From the NCBI RefSeq assembly GCF_042186555.1, contig NC_133333.1, positions 219,173,478-219,237,477 on the forward strand: a stretch of DNA of 64,000 nucleotides, written 5' to 3'. Under the pieces are notes generated by a model that saw only the letters and a list, made by a program, of their open reading frames with translations, ran no database searches and was not told where the DNA came from. A program made the position numbers and the translations under genes. Positions 34,408 to 44,595 of the stretch are shown piece by piece (position 1 is the first letter of the stretch; each line of letters opens with the position of its first letter). This DNA is from Aquarana catesbeiana (lineage: Eukaryota; Chordata; Amphibia; Anura; Ranidae).

Positions 34408-35403
34408 ATGCCACAATCTAAAAAACTTAAAAACAGATTAGAAGCAAACATGTATTGGTCTAGGAAGGGTTTCAAAGCCATTTCTAAGGCTTTGGAACTC
34501 CAGTGCACCACGGGGAGAGCCATTATCCACAAATGGAGATAACTGGCAATAGTGGTGAAACTTCCCAGGAGTGGCTGGCCTACAAAAATGACTCCAAGAG
34601 CCTGACAACGACTCATCCAGGAGGTCATAAAAGAACCCAGAAAAACATCTAAAGAACTGCAGGCCTCACTTCCCTCAGGTGAGATCAGTGTTCATGATTC
34701 AACAATAAGAAAGAGGCAAAAATGGCTTCCATAGGAGAGTTCCAAGGCCAAAGCCACTGCTGACCAAAAAGAACGCAAAGGCTTATCTTAACATCTTGAT
34801 TATCTCCAAAACTTTTAGGCAACTATTCTGTGGACTGATGAGACAAAAATTTAACTTTTTGGAAGGTGTGTGTCCCGTTACATATGGCATAAAACTAATA
34901 CAGCATTTCATAACAAGAACATCATACCAACAGTCAGACATGGTGGTGGTAGCGTGGTGGTCTGGGGCTGCTTTGCAGCTTCAGGACCTGGACGACTTAC
35001 CATAATTGATGGTACCATGAATTCTGAGCTCTACCAGAAAATCCTAAAGGAGAATGTCCGGCCATCAGTTTGTGACCTCAAGCTCAAATGCACTTGGGTT
35101 ATGCAGCAGGACAACAATCCGAAACACAACAGCAAGTCCACCTCCAAATAGTTCAAACAAAGCAAAATTTAGGTTTTGGAGTGGCCTAGTCAAAGCCCGG
35201 ACTCAAATACAATTGAGATGCTGCATCATGACCTTACACAGGCCATTCATGCTGGAAAACCCTCCAATGTGGCTGAATTAAAACAATTCTGCAAAGAAGA
35301 GTGGGCCAAAATTGCTCCACAGCATTGTGAAAGACTCATTGCCAGTTATCACAAAAACTTGATTGCAGTTGTTGCCGCCAAGGGTGGCACAACCAGTTAT
35401 TAG
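34408..35403 (+). pseudogene. Tc1 transposase pseudogene (element A)
   Basis: Starts at ATG 34408 and ends at TAG 35401-35403 in the normal place between the inverted repeats. Catalytic positions are visible: D in L-W-T-D-E-T (codon 34837), D in Q-Q-D-N-N-P-K-H (35110) and E in N-T-I-E (35215). The last two are exactly 34 residues apart, the Tc1 D34E spacing. The GGGSVVVWGCF box is also clear. At least six in-frame stops and several shifts disable it (for example TAA soon after the first D and TAG after KSTSK). The usual NPIE reads NTIE. Confidence 0.88.
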
Positions 35404-35627
35404 GTTTAGGGGGCAATTACTTTTTCACATAAAGCCAGGCAGGTTTGGACAGCTTTTTTGCCTTAATAAATGAAACCATCATTTAAAAACTGCATTTTTG
35501 TATTTACTCGGGTTGTCTTTGTGTAATAATAAAATGTGTTTGATGATCTGAGTCATTTAAGTGTGACAAATATGCAAAATAAATTAAAAAATCAGAAAGG
35601 GGGCAAATACTTTTTCACAGCATTGCG

Positions 35628-35630
<3 letters not shown>

Positions 35631-35677
<47 letters not shown>
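35631..35677. repeat. (AT)n microsatellite between two Tc1 elements
   Basis: An uninterrupted AT run joining Tc1 elements A and B. The last TA serves as the flank of element B. Confidence 0.95.
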
Positions 35678-35680
<3 letters not shown>

Positions 35681-37107
35681 TATCTCACAAAAGTGAGCAC
35701 ACCCCTCACATTTTTGTAAATATTTTATTCTATCTTTTCAAGTGACAACACTGAAGAAATGACACTTTGCTACAATGTAAAGTAGTGAGTGTACAGCTTG
35801 TATAACAGTGTAAATTTGCTGTTCCCTCAAAATAACTCAACACAGCCATTAATGTCTAAACCGCTGGCAATAAAAGTGAGTACACCCCTAAGTGAAAATG
35901 TCCAAATTGGGCCCAAAGTGTCAATATTTTGTGTGGCCACCATTATTTTCCAGCACTGCCTTAACGCTCTTGGGCATGGAGTTCACCAGAGCTTCACAGG
36001 TTGCCACTGAAGTCCTCTCCCACTCCTCCATGAGGACATCACGGAGCTGGTGGATGTTAGAAACCTTGCGCTACTCCACCTTCCGTTTGAGGATGCCCCA
36101 CAGATGTTCAAAAGGGTTTAGATCCATCACCTTTACCCTCAGCTTCTTTAGCATAGCAGTGGTAGTCTTGGAGGTGTGTTTGGGGTCGTTATCATGTTGG
36201 AATACTGCCCTCCGGCCCAGTCTCCGAAGGGGGGGATCATGCTCTGCTTCAGTATGTCACAGTACATGTTGGCATTCATGGTTCCCTCAATGAACTGTAG
36301 CTCCCCAGTGCCAGCAGCACTCATGCAGCCCCAGATCATGACACTCCCACCACCATGCTTGACTTTGTACTTGTTTTTGTGTGACTACACACTTGTCTTT
36401 GTACTCCAAACCTGGTTGCCACCACACACGCTTGACACCATCTGAACCAAATAAGTTTATCTTGGTCTCATCAGACCGCAGGACATGGTTCCATTAATCC
36501 ATGTCCTTAGTCTGCTTGTCTTCAGCAAACTGTTTGCGGGCTTTCACATGCATCATCTTTAGAAGAGGCTTCCTTCTGGGACAACAGCCATGCAGACCAA
36601 TTTGATGCAGTGTGCAGTGTATGATCTGAGCACTGACAGGCTGACCCCCCACCCCTTCAAACTGTGCAGCAATGCTGGCAGCACTCATACGTCTATTTCC
36701 CAAAGACAACCTCTGGATATGACGCTGAGTACGTGCACTCAACTTCTTTGGTCGAGAAAAATGCAAGGCCTGTTCTGAGTGGAACCTGTCCTGTTAAACT
36801 GCTGTATGGTCTTTAGGAAAACAATTTGCCCTTAGGGGCCTATAGATGTCCCCTGATTTAGTCGGTCCAGCCGTGGTAAGCTTCTATGTCCTTTCCTTAT
36901 GGGGATGCAGTTATGGGTTGGAACTGTGTATACGACATATTATTCCTAGTATTGTTTGGTTTGTTGAACGTGCTCACCTATATGGCAGATTTGAGGAGTG
37001 TCCATATATGTTCCAATCCTTACAATCATTATTGCATATATTTTTGATTGATCTGTTTATAAACTTGATTATTTATATGTCTGTCCTTTATAGAGATAAC
37101 TGCATAT

Positions 37108-37186
37108 AATGTCTCTGGAAACATACTCCTGAAGAAGCGGCCACGCCGCGAAACATGTCGAGTCTGAACTGCTCTAGGACGACATT
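37108..37186 (+). ncRNA. Type I hammerhead ribozyme, complete core
   Basis: In order: helix I 5' outer strand AATGTC (37108-37113), inner strand ACTC (37125-37128), CTGAAGA (37129-37135, fits CUGANGA), helix II GCGGC (37137-37141) with CAC loop and GCCGC (37145-37149), GAAA (37150-37153), helix III CATG (37154-37157), TC (37158-37159), inner helix I strand GAGT (37160-37163) and outer strand GACATT (37181-37186). Every helix pairs perfectly as written. Predicted cleavage is after 37159. The self-complementary CATG helix III is very short, suggesting a dimeric fold as in the newt satellite ribozyme. Confidence 0.85.
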
Positions 37187-37307
37187 CCGATTCCTTTCCC
37201 TGAATGGATGCACGTCCAATAGCTCAGTTCTTGTTCAGAGAATGGATTTATATGTATTGTATACTCCTTCTTTTTAGGACCTTTTAAGCATGTCTTTCTT
37301 TCAATAA

Positions 37308-37720
37308 GAGCCCTTTCACACTGGGGCGGCGGCGGCGGTAAAACGCCGCTATTATTAGCGGCGTTTTACCGTCGGTATGCGGCCGCTAGTGGGCGGTTTT
37401 ACTCCCCGCTAGCGGCCGAGAAAGGGTTAAATACCACCGCAAAGCGCCTCTGCAGAGGCGCTTTGCCAGCGGTATAGCCGCGCCGTCCCATTGATTTCAA
37501 TGGGCAGGAGTGGTGAAGGAGCGGTATACACTTCGCTCCTTCACCGCTCCGAAGATGCTGCTAGCAGGATTTTTTTTCCCGTCCTGCCAGTGCATCGCTC
37601 CAGTGTGAAAGCCCTCGGGGCTTTCACACTGGAATGAAAGCAGCGGCACTTTCGGGTCGGTTTGCAGGCGCTATTATTAGCGCAATAGCGCCTGTAAACC
37701 GCCCCAGTGTGAAAGGGCTC
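37308..37720. mobile_element. Palindromic MITE, GAGCCCTTTCACACTGG ends
   Basis: The ends GAGCCCTTTCACACTGGGGC and GCCCCAGTGTGAAAGGGCTC are perfectly inverted. The interior has a GGCGGCGGCGGTAAAACGCC start, a TAGCGGC-rich core and an internal GAAAGCCC/GGGCTTTC palindrome. It is flanked by TAA on the left and TTA on the right. It lies in the hammerhead element, itself in Tc1 element B. Confidence 0.85.
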
Positions 37721-38363
37721 TTAATGTATATATTTTTATATGTCTATGTAAGTCCATACCGTACCATGAGAGTCCACAGTTGCCTTAGACCCTCCTTATA
37801 GGACGGTACATTATCATAGTTTTACTATCCGTAGCACTAAATAATTCACTGTATGGTCTTGGCCACCGTACTGCAGCTCAGTTTCAGGGTCTTGGCAATC
37901 TTCTTATAGCCTAGGCCATCTTTATGTAGAGCAACAATTCTTTATTTCAGATCCTCAGAGAGTTCTTTGCCATGAGGTACCATGTTGAACTTCCAGTGAC
38001 CAGTATGAGAGGGTGAGAGCGATAACAGCAAATTTAACACACCTGCTCCCCATTCACACCTGAGACCTTTTAACACTAACGAGACACCGAGGAGGAAAAA
38101 TGGCTAATTGGGCCCAATTTGGACATTTTCACTTAGGGGTGTACTCACTTTTGTTGCCAGCTGTTTAGACATTAATGGCTGTGTGTTGAGTTATTTTGAG
38201 GGGACAGCAAATTTACACTGTTATACAAGCTGTACACTCACTACTTTACATTGTAGCAAAGTGTCATTTCTTCAGTGTTGTCACATGAAAAGATATAATA
38301 AAATATTTACAAAAATGTGTACTCACTTTTTCAAGATACTGTATATACATATACTGTATATAC

Positions 38364-39175
38364 CAGGGGTGTCCAAACTTTTTTCAAAGAGGGCCAGATT
38401 TGATGAAGTGAACATGTGTAAGGGCTTCTTTAAACCATTAAAATTCTGTCTAAGTGTGTTCATCCGAGAACTAATACACTGCCCAACAAGAATTCTCCTG
38501 CCTTTGTGGCTGTGTGTGGTGAATAGATGAGCTCAGGTGTGTTATTTGGATATACTGTATTTATCGGCGTATAACACGCACCTTCACTTTAAAAAGGAAG
38601 TCTCAGGAAAAAATCTTAAATTTTAAATAAAGAACTGTTAAGCAAAATAAGGGTCAGTGCCCATCCATGGAGCCTAATCAGTGCCCATCTGCAGCCCCAC
38701 CTTTGCCATGAATGCAGACTCGCCATTGTCATAAACGCAGACTCACCATTGCCATCAGTGCAGCCTGATTCATGCCCATCTGCAGCCTTGGAGGGGACAG
38801 GGAGGGGGGCGGGACGAGCGCCAACAGACATACAGGAGAAACTCCTGTCTTCTCGGTGGCCTCTTCAATAGAAAGTTCCACCTTCTATGATGGACAGAAC
38901 AGTAGTCCAATGGCAGTGCAGGAGACATGACTTCCTATTACAGAGGCCGCCATGTAAACAGGAAATTCTCCTGTATGTACTGCACTCATCCCGCCCCCTC
39001 CCCGTCCCCTCCAAGGCAGCCAGCTTATATATATATATATATCTTTTGTGGCCCCCGGAGCTTGGGGATTCGTTGTGGGCCACAAAAGGTATACATGTCA
39101 AAATTACCAGGCGGGCCGTCCGAAACTGGAACGTGAGCCAAGATTGGCCGGTGGGCTGGACCTTGGACGTGCCTG
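38364..39175. mobile_element. hAT-type element, 812 bp
   Basis: The left end is CAGGGGTGTCCAAACTTTTT and the right end is GGACCTTGGACGTGCCTG. A perfect 8-bp duplication, GTATATAC, lies at 38356-38363 and 39176-39183. The interior includes a TTATCGGCGTATAACACGCA block near 38563 and a CTCCTGTCTTCTCGGTGGCC block, and no transposase. Confidence 0.9.
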
Positions 39176-39182
39176 GTATATA

Positions 39183-39295
39183 CACTATATTACCAAAAGT
39201 ATTGAGACACCTGCCTTTACACGCACATTAACTTTAATGACACCCCAGTCTTAGTTCGTAGGGTTCAATATTGAGTTGGCCCACCCTTTACAGCT
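39183..39295 (+). mobile_element. Truncated left end of another Tc1/mariner element
   Basis: CACTATATTACCAAAAGTAT after TA, then GACACCTGCCTTTACACGCA and GGTTCAATATTGAGTTGGCC. This is the terminal region of a Tc1/mariner family common in fish and frogs. It stops where the direct-repeat retroelement begins, and the rest is not found on the far side. Confidence 0.65.
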
Positions 39296-40079
39296 AAACA
39301 GAAAAAGGTTAGCCCATGGGACTTTAAATGAGGTGTCCATGCTGATCACAAGTAAATAAGTAGAATTAAGTAAAAAATATATCAACTTTATTAAAGTCAT
39401 TATCATACAATAGAGCTCATACATATATATGGCAATTCAAAAGAACAGCAACATCACATAATGGTCCTAAAAACATAGCCAAATACATTGGTCAAAGTAT
39501 AATAAGTACAGATATACATGTCACATCTCTAACCCGACGCGTTTCGCGAGCTTTCCTCGCATCATCAGGGGCTGATGTATATATCTGATGTCTGTAACAA
39601 CAGGGTAAAAAATATATTCAAGTATGGGTTATGATTGGACAAAAAATGCGAAGCCAGAGCTCATGATCCCATACTTACTTGTCAGGCAGTTGACTCCAGG
39701 GGCTGACCCCCAGCAGGGGCAGTCGGAAAATATCTCCCAAGGGAGCTGAAGGGACGGAGGTCAGACAACGGAGAACCGAGGTCAGGCAGTAGGGTCGGCA
39801 CGGCAAAGAAATGAAAAGGAAAATGAGGAGGCTGGACCCAGATGTCACCCAGAATCATTACAGAGCTTGCTCACTGGAATAGATTAAATGGGTAAAATAA
39901 TATGTATATATCTAAATAGGTCTACAAAAATAGAAATATCAAGTGGTATGCTCTGGTGTAAGGGGTGCAGAGGTATCCGACCATGATAGAAAAGGAGAAA
40001 AAAAAAAAAAAAAAAAAAAACAAGGAAAAGAGAGAGAGAAAGAAAGAAAAGGAAGAAAAAAAAAAAAAAAAAAAAAAAA
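39296..40079 (-). repeat. Pseudo-LTR copy 1
   Basis: Starts near CAGAAAAAGGTTAGCCCATG and ends in CAAGGAAAAGAGAGAGAGAA, AAGGAAG and 24 A. The same sequence starts 1,894 bp downstream. The strand given is that of the hammerhead. Confidence 0.93.
39523..39578 (-). ncRNA. Type I hammerhead ribozyme, complete core (copy 1)
   Basis: Read on the minus strand: helix I ACAUC and AGCCC (complement 39578-39569), CUGAUGA (39568-39562), U, helix II GCGAG, loop GAAAG, CUCGC (39560-39546), GAAA (39545-39542), helix III CGCG (39541-39538), UC (39537-39536), then GGGUU, AGA, GAUGU (39535-39523). GGGUU pairs with AGCCC (one G-U pair) and GAUGU pairs with ACAUC, with AGA bulged. Predicted cleavage lies between 39536 and 39535. 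No core position is mutated. Confidence 0.87.
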
Positions 40080-41189
40080 GTGTAGCCCCCCAGTCGTGCA
40101 GGATAAATTCAGAATAAAAATTGTATGGATGTATGTCTATAAGTAATGTATGTAAAAATGGTAATAGTACCCTAAGTAGCTGAAAAATCTTATATATAGT
40201 ATATTCAATATGAGAGACTATAAAGGTAGTTATATATGTAGCTCAAATGGTAGGTATCAAGATATTATACAAAAGTAAAAATCTTGCACTGGAGTATATG
40301 GGATGTAGGAATGTCCTACAAGGAAAGAGGGAAAAGCAGTATAAAGTGAATGGGGGAGAAGTGATGAAAAAAGGGATAAGGGGTAATGTGAAGAAAAACA
40401 TAGGGGAGAAGAAAATAAGTGGATAAGTAGAGCAATAAGAAATGTGAGAAAAATAATAAATTAAGTAAGGGAGTGAAAGTGTATACAGGTAACACTCCAC
40501 GTGTTAGGTAGTTGGTAGATGCGTACAAGAAATGACATGTGATACAAAAGTGATAGTGAACATAATGCTTACCAATGTGCTCTCTAGTGAGTGTGTGGAG
40601 AGGACCAAGGTGAAGAGGAAGTGAGCCGTGCCAAAACCCCCGCCTAAATACCCGGACGTCCGCCGCACACCTCCGCCCCTAGCGTCATGTGACTGGCGTG
40701 AGGGGGAGGGGACCCTACGTGCGCCCGCCGGAGATACAGCAGAGCGCAACGCAGATCTCCGCCCATAGCCTGGAGTGACACACTGTGCGCTAGGGATACA
40801 GACATCGCTGTAAGCAGATGTCTTCCACTGAGCGCAGGACATGGCGCCGATGCACGTGGTGGCTCCGCCCCTCCTGGGGGGGAGAGGCGGGGACAGCAGG
40901 GGCATGATATCCCCTTTTAGTGCATCGCAGCTCCCGGGGACATAAGCCGACACCCTCAGCCAGAGGGGCGGCCCCCCGGAGACGCAGTCCGCAAGCAAGG
41001 AGGGGAGTCATCTAAACATGACCAATATCCTAATGTATCGGGGATCAAAAAGAGTATGTAATCACAGGATCTGGGAGCAACAACAGACTCGTGGGCATGT
41101 GGGTGTCTTCCACCCGAATTCAATAGAAAAAAGGAAAAGGCTGAAAAATGCTCCCCTACATGAGGCACCTCCATCCCCAAAATGCAGAA
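40080..41189. other. Internal region of the direct-repeat retroelement
   Basis: No coding signature. 40080-40610 is A/T-rich with purine-rich GGGAGAAG runs. 40620-41010 is GC-rich with several CpG. The 164-codon minus-strand frame across the GC-rich part has low-complexity Pro/Arg/Ser content and no motif. Confidence 0.6.
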
Positions 41190-41975
41190 AAACAGAAAAA
41201 GGTTAGCCCATGGGACTTTAAATGAGGTGTCCATGCTGATCACAAGTAAATAAGTAGAATTAAGTAAAAAATATATCAACTTTATTAAAGTCATTATCAT
41301 ACAATAGAGCTCATACATATATATGGCAATTCAAAAGAACAGCAACATCACATAATGGTCCTAAAAACATAGCCAAATACATTGGTCAAAGTATAATAAG
41401 TACAGATATACATGTCACATCTCTAACCCGACGCGTTTCGCGAGCTTTCCTCGCATCATCAGGGGCTGATGTATATATCTGATGTCTGTAACAACAGGGT
41501 AAAAAATATATTCAAGTATGGGTTATGATTGGACAAAAAATGCGAAGCCAGAGCTCATGATCCCATACTTACTTGTCAGGCAGTTGACTCCAGGGGCTGA
41601 CCCCCAGCAGGGGCAGTCGGAAAATATCTCCCAAGGGAGCTGAAGGGACGGAGGTCAGACAACGGAGAACCGAGGTCAGGCAGTAGGGTCGGCACGGCAA
41701 AGAAATGAAAAGGAAAATGAGGAGGCTGGACCCAGATGTCACCCAGAATCATTACAGAGCTTGCTCACTGGAATAGATTAAATGGGTAAAATAATATGTA
41801 TATATCTAAATAGGTCTACAAAAATAGAAATATCAAGTGGTATGCTCTGGTGTAAGGGGTGCAGAGGTATCCGACCATGATAGAAAAGGAGAAAAAAAAA
41901 AAAAAAAAAAAACAAGGAAAAGAGAGAGAGAAAGAAAGAAAAGGAAGAAAAAAAAAAAAAAAAAAAAAAAAAAAA
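41190..41975 (-). repeat. Pseudo-LTR copy 2
   Basis: The same sequence as 39296-40079, differing by A-run lengths (for example 28 terminal A instead of 24). It ends at CCATTTTCTTCAG flank. Confidence 0.93.
41417..41472 (-). ncRNA. Type I hammerhead ribozyme, complete core (copy 2)
   Basis: Identical to the motif at 39523-39578, with all helices and core positions preserved. Predicted cleavage lies between 41430 and 41429. With copy 1 it would delimit a 1,894-nt RNA from a minus-strand transcript. Confidence 0.87.
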
Positions 41976-42086
41976 CCATTTTCTTCAGAAAGGCCTATCC
42001 TTCCTCCATCTAACAACTGCACTATTATTTTCTCTCAGCCCATCCTCCACAATTATTAGCTTTTGTATCTCTTGAGCCTCCCTCCT

Positions 42087-42223
42087 AGATTGTAAGCTCT
42101 AATGAGCAGGGCCCTCTGATTCCTCCTGTATTGAATTGTATTGTAATTGTACTGTCTGCCCTCATGTTGTAAAGTGCTGTGCAAACTGTTGGGGCTATGT
42201 AAAATCTTGTATAATAATACTTT
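42087..42223 (+). mobile_element. SINE 3' tail fragment
   Basis: TAGATTGTAAGCTCTAATGA, GCAGGGCCCTCTGATTCC and GTAAAGTGCTGTGCAAACTG, then a TATAATAATA end. This resembles the 3' domain of the local SINEs, without a recognisable head. Confidence 0.6.
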
Positions 42224-43349
42224 TTTTGTTTCTTAAAGGGTGTTATTTGTAAATTTAGTGCTTTTCCTTTTTCTGTATCTGATCGTTATTTAGGAACTGT
42301 TGATTTTCATTTATTACTTTTTTACAGTTTTTTTCCTATAGTTAAAACATGTAAAATAATGAGGATAGTGATGGGCCATTTTTTGGCACAAAAACAGGTC
42401 CAGGATGGATGATAGAAGATTCTGTAACCTTCAGGAGACATTTAAGACCCCTGCCTAATTTCCCGAATAGAGAACACCAAGCATCATCTAGTCCTTTCCT
42501 CCCCAACTTGACAGTCCCTGGCCTGACTGAAAGGAGGCCACGGTTGGGTAGGTGCTGGTGCCAAATGAACAAGTCCTCACCCGCTTCTTCTTGGATAGAA
42601 CAATCTCACACTTGCTGTTAAGTTAAACTCTCCGCCATCTTATGTCATTCTCCTGGCCTGAGGAGTGCTCTGGACCTCCCCAGCCTGAGGCCTTAATATG
42701 TGAGAATAAAGGAATGTCCACATATAAATGCATTTTCCACACTTTACTGTAACTTTTCAGTGATATATCACATTGATTTGCTAGCGGAATCTTCTTCTCA
42801 GGAAAGCCACATTCAAGGTCAGCCATTCTGTAGCAGTCATTTCAGCGCAGAGGGCAGGCACGCCTCTTTACACCATCTTCCCCACACACCTCCATCCATC
42901 TCCTTAGCGGCACCAAAGAGTTGGGACCTCTTCCATATGTATACTAAGTCCATTGGTATTAATCTTCCATCACCATGTCACAGGAACTGCAGATGAGGGT
43001 CAGGAGGATCAAGGTGTCTCCATTAGTATAGTATAGTAGTAGTATAGTATAGTATTAGTATTAGTCTCTTACCAATGTCCCTTATATGTCTCTACACAGC
43101 CAGGCATGCTCCCAGATGGCACACTCATACCCAGGCTTCCACCATTAGTCACAGTAGAGGACTCTGTCCAGGCCTTCAACGCCATATGCACCCCATTGTA
43201 GGACCTGCAGAAGAAGGTCAGGGGAGACAGGGAGGCTAGACCCATTCCTCCACCCTGGGACTTCAGCCTTGCATAGGGCCCTTCAGATCAACTCTGCAGA
43301 AGAGGACATCTTAGCAACTCCCATGCTCCGTCTGACCTGGGCTCCACCA
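42224..43349. other. Unassigned stretch
   Basis: No gene or repeat recognised. A short (TAGTA)n-like microsatellite lies at 43025-43065. Confidence 0.5.
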
Positions 43350-43863
43350 CCACTGGCATTTATATGGACACCATCTTCACCTATGACATCACTAAAGGAG
43401 GGATTACTCTAAAAGGGGAGCAAACACCTAATTACAACTTTCACTTCGTGCTGCACTCTTATCGGATACATTGTTCCCAGCCTTGTCTGTGGACTACAGA
43501 ACACCTTCCCGTTATGTTATAGAGATTGGGACAGGGGAGGTGTTCTGTGGTCCTGTACTAGGGAGACAGCACTGCACCCCATAGATAGAGGAAACATGCA
43601 ACTAGTGCAATGGGAGCCACCCCCTTGGACTTTATAGGCAGAAAAGAGTATAAAAGTATATAAAAGGCAACCAAGTGCCACTTTTATTGAAATACAAAAA
43701 GGTAAGTTTTACCATCAGAAAACAGTAATTTGTTAAAAATGATGCAAAGTACACCAATTTAATTAATTGTACATAGATAGACATATATATCAAACCCAAG
43801 GCTAATAATCAAGGCACTGCCATAGTCAAGCTGAGGACAGTCCATGAAGATTTGTAGCATACA

Positions 43864-43916
43864 TCCCAACATGTTTTGGAAATTTTTATTGGTACATATT
43901 TTCCTTCATCAGGGTG
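43864..43916 (-). ncRNA. Decayed hammerhead motif
   Basis: On the minus strand: CUGAUGA, helix II GGAAA and UUUCC around a 17-nt loop, AAAA in place of GAAA, helix III CAUG, UU, GGG. Helix I pairs for only two bases at its base. The G-to-A change at the invariant position predicts loss of activity. Confidence 0.6.
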
Positions 43917-44314
43917 ACTTTATCTTTATCTGCAACATAAATATAATGCATAATATATGTGCAGTAATACATAGAAGCAATTAGTATTATATGATAAATT
44001 TATACAATATTTTGAGTCAGAAGGTACTTACAGTGGGGACGGAAAGTATTCAGACCCCCTTAATTTTTTCACTCTTTGTTATATTGCAGTCATTTGCTAA
44101 AATCATTTAAGTTCATTTTTTTCCTCATTAATGTACACACAGCACCCCATATTGACAGAAAAACACAGAGTTGTTGACATTTTTGCAGATTTATTAAAAA
44201 AGAAAAATTGAAATATCACATTGTCCTAAGTATTCAGACCCTTTGCTGTGACACTCATATATTTAACTCAGGTGCTGTTCACATCTTCTGATCATCCTTG
44301 AGATGGTTCTACAC

Positions 44315-44473
44315 CACGGATATGCAATTAGCGGACCTCCAGCTGTTGCAAAACTACAAGTCCCATCAGGCCTCTGCCCCTGGGTGTCATGCTTGTGGCT
44401 GTCAGAATCTTGCTATGCCTCATGGGACTTTTAGTTCTGCAACAGCTGGGGGTCCACTAATTGCATATCCCTG
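44315..44473. mobile_element. hAT-type MITE, 159 bp, in Tc1 element C
   Basis: The ends CACGGATATGCAATTAGCGG and GTCCACTAATTGCATATCCCTG-type are inverted over about 35 bp including CAGCTGTTGCA. A perfect 8-bp duplication, TTCTACAC, lies at 44307-44314 and 44474-44481. It lies upstream of the transposase start. Confidence 0.93.
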
Positions 44474-44595
44474 TTCTACACCTTCATTTGAGTCCAGCTG
44501 TATTTGATTATACTGATTGGACTTGATTAGGAAAGCCACACCCTGTCTATATAAGACGTTACAGCTCACAGTGCATGTCAGAGCAAATGAGAATC

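Larger units (their letters stand above)
33668..35625 (+). mobile_element. Tc1 transposon A with long terminal inverted repeats
   Basis: The left terminal repeat, 33668-33862, starts AGTGCTGTGAAAAAGTGTTT. The right one, 35404-35625, ends CAAATACTTTTTCACAGCATT. They pair over about 200 bp and include TTACACAAAGA(T/C)AACCCGAG and TATGTGAAAAAGTAATTGC near the inner edges. A SINE lies at 33892-34256. The transposase gene is dead. It sits between two (TA)n tracts, consistent with TA target choice. Confidence 0.9.
36814..37848 (+). mobile_element. Hammerhead-bearing retroelement with 12-bp target duplication
   Basis: Bounded by the duplicated target CTGTATGGTCTT (36802-36813 and 37849-37860). The single-copy target is seen in the related Tc1 at 55340-55360 (inverted), so the limits are exact. 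It is 1,035 bp including a nested MITE at 37308-37720, leaving about 620 bp of its own. It contains a complete type I hammerhead motif at 37108-37186 and no reverse transcriptase. Duplication length and ribozyme suggest a non-autonomous Penelope-like or retrozyme-like element. Confidence 0.8.
35921..37983 (-). pseudogene. Tc1 transposase pseudogene (element B), split
   Basis: The minus-strand start is at 37983 (reads M-V-P-H-G-K-E-L-S) and the stop complement TCA is at 35921. It has a helix-turn-helix DNA-binding N-terminus and then the catalytic domain. The first catalytic D (S-D-E-T-K, near 36470) and the second (H-D-N-D-P-K, near 36190) are preserved in sequence, but frameshifts near 36200 and 36400 break the frame. 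The 12-bp duplication at 36802-36813 and 37849-37860 marks the inserted element. One copy restores continuity with the paralogue at 55225. Confidence 0.85.
35678..38341 (-). mobile_element. Tc1 transposon B, minus strand, carrying a nested retroelement
   Basis: The left end CAGTATCTCACAAAAGTGAG (after TA) and the right end ACTTTTTCAAGATACTG (before TA) are inverted repeats over roughly 200 bp, including TTTGCTACAATGTAAAGTAG. The transposase lies on the minus strand. An insertion of 1,035 bp at 36814-37848 splits the gene. The closely related element at 54870 shows the unsplit arrangement. Confidence 0.92.
39296..41975 (-). mobile_element. Retroelement with identical direct repeats and paired hammerheads
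   Basis: Two direct copies of about 785 bp (39296-40079 and 41190-41975) flank about 1.1 kb of unique sequence with a GC-rich part at 40620-41010. By eye the two copies are identical at every position outside two A-runs. Both hold a complete hammerhead on the minus strand, exactly 1,894 bp apart. No reverse transcriptase or other coding sequence is visible. The structure fits a non-autonomous Penelope-like or retrozyme-like element with pseudo-LTRs. A target duplication was not identified. Confidence 0.8.

Noticed and set aside
40504..40998. 164-codon minus-strand frame
   Set aside because: GC-rich internal part of a non-coding retroelement; low-complexity Pro/Arg/Ser content and no motif.
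39943..42059. Lys-rich short frames around 39990 and 41890
   Set aside because: Translations of the A-runs at the ends of the two pseudo-LTRs.
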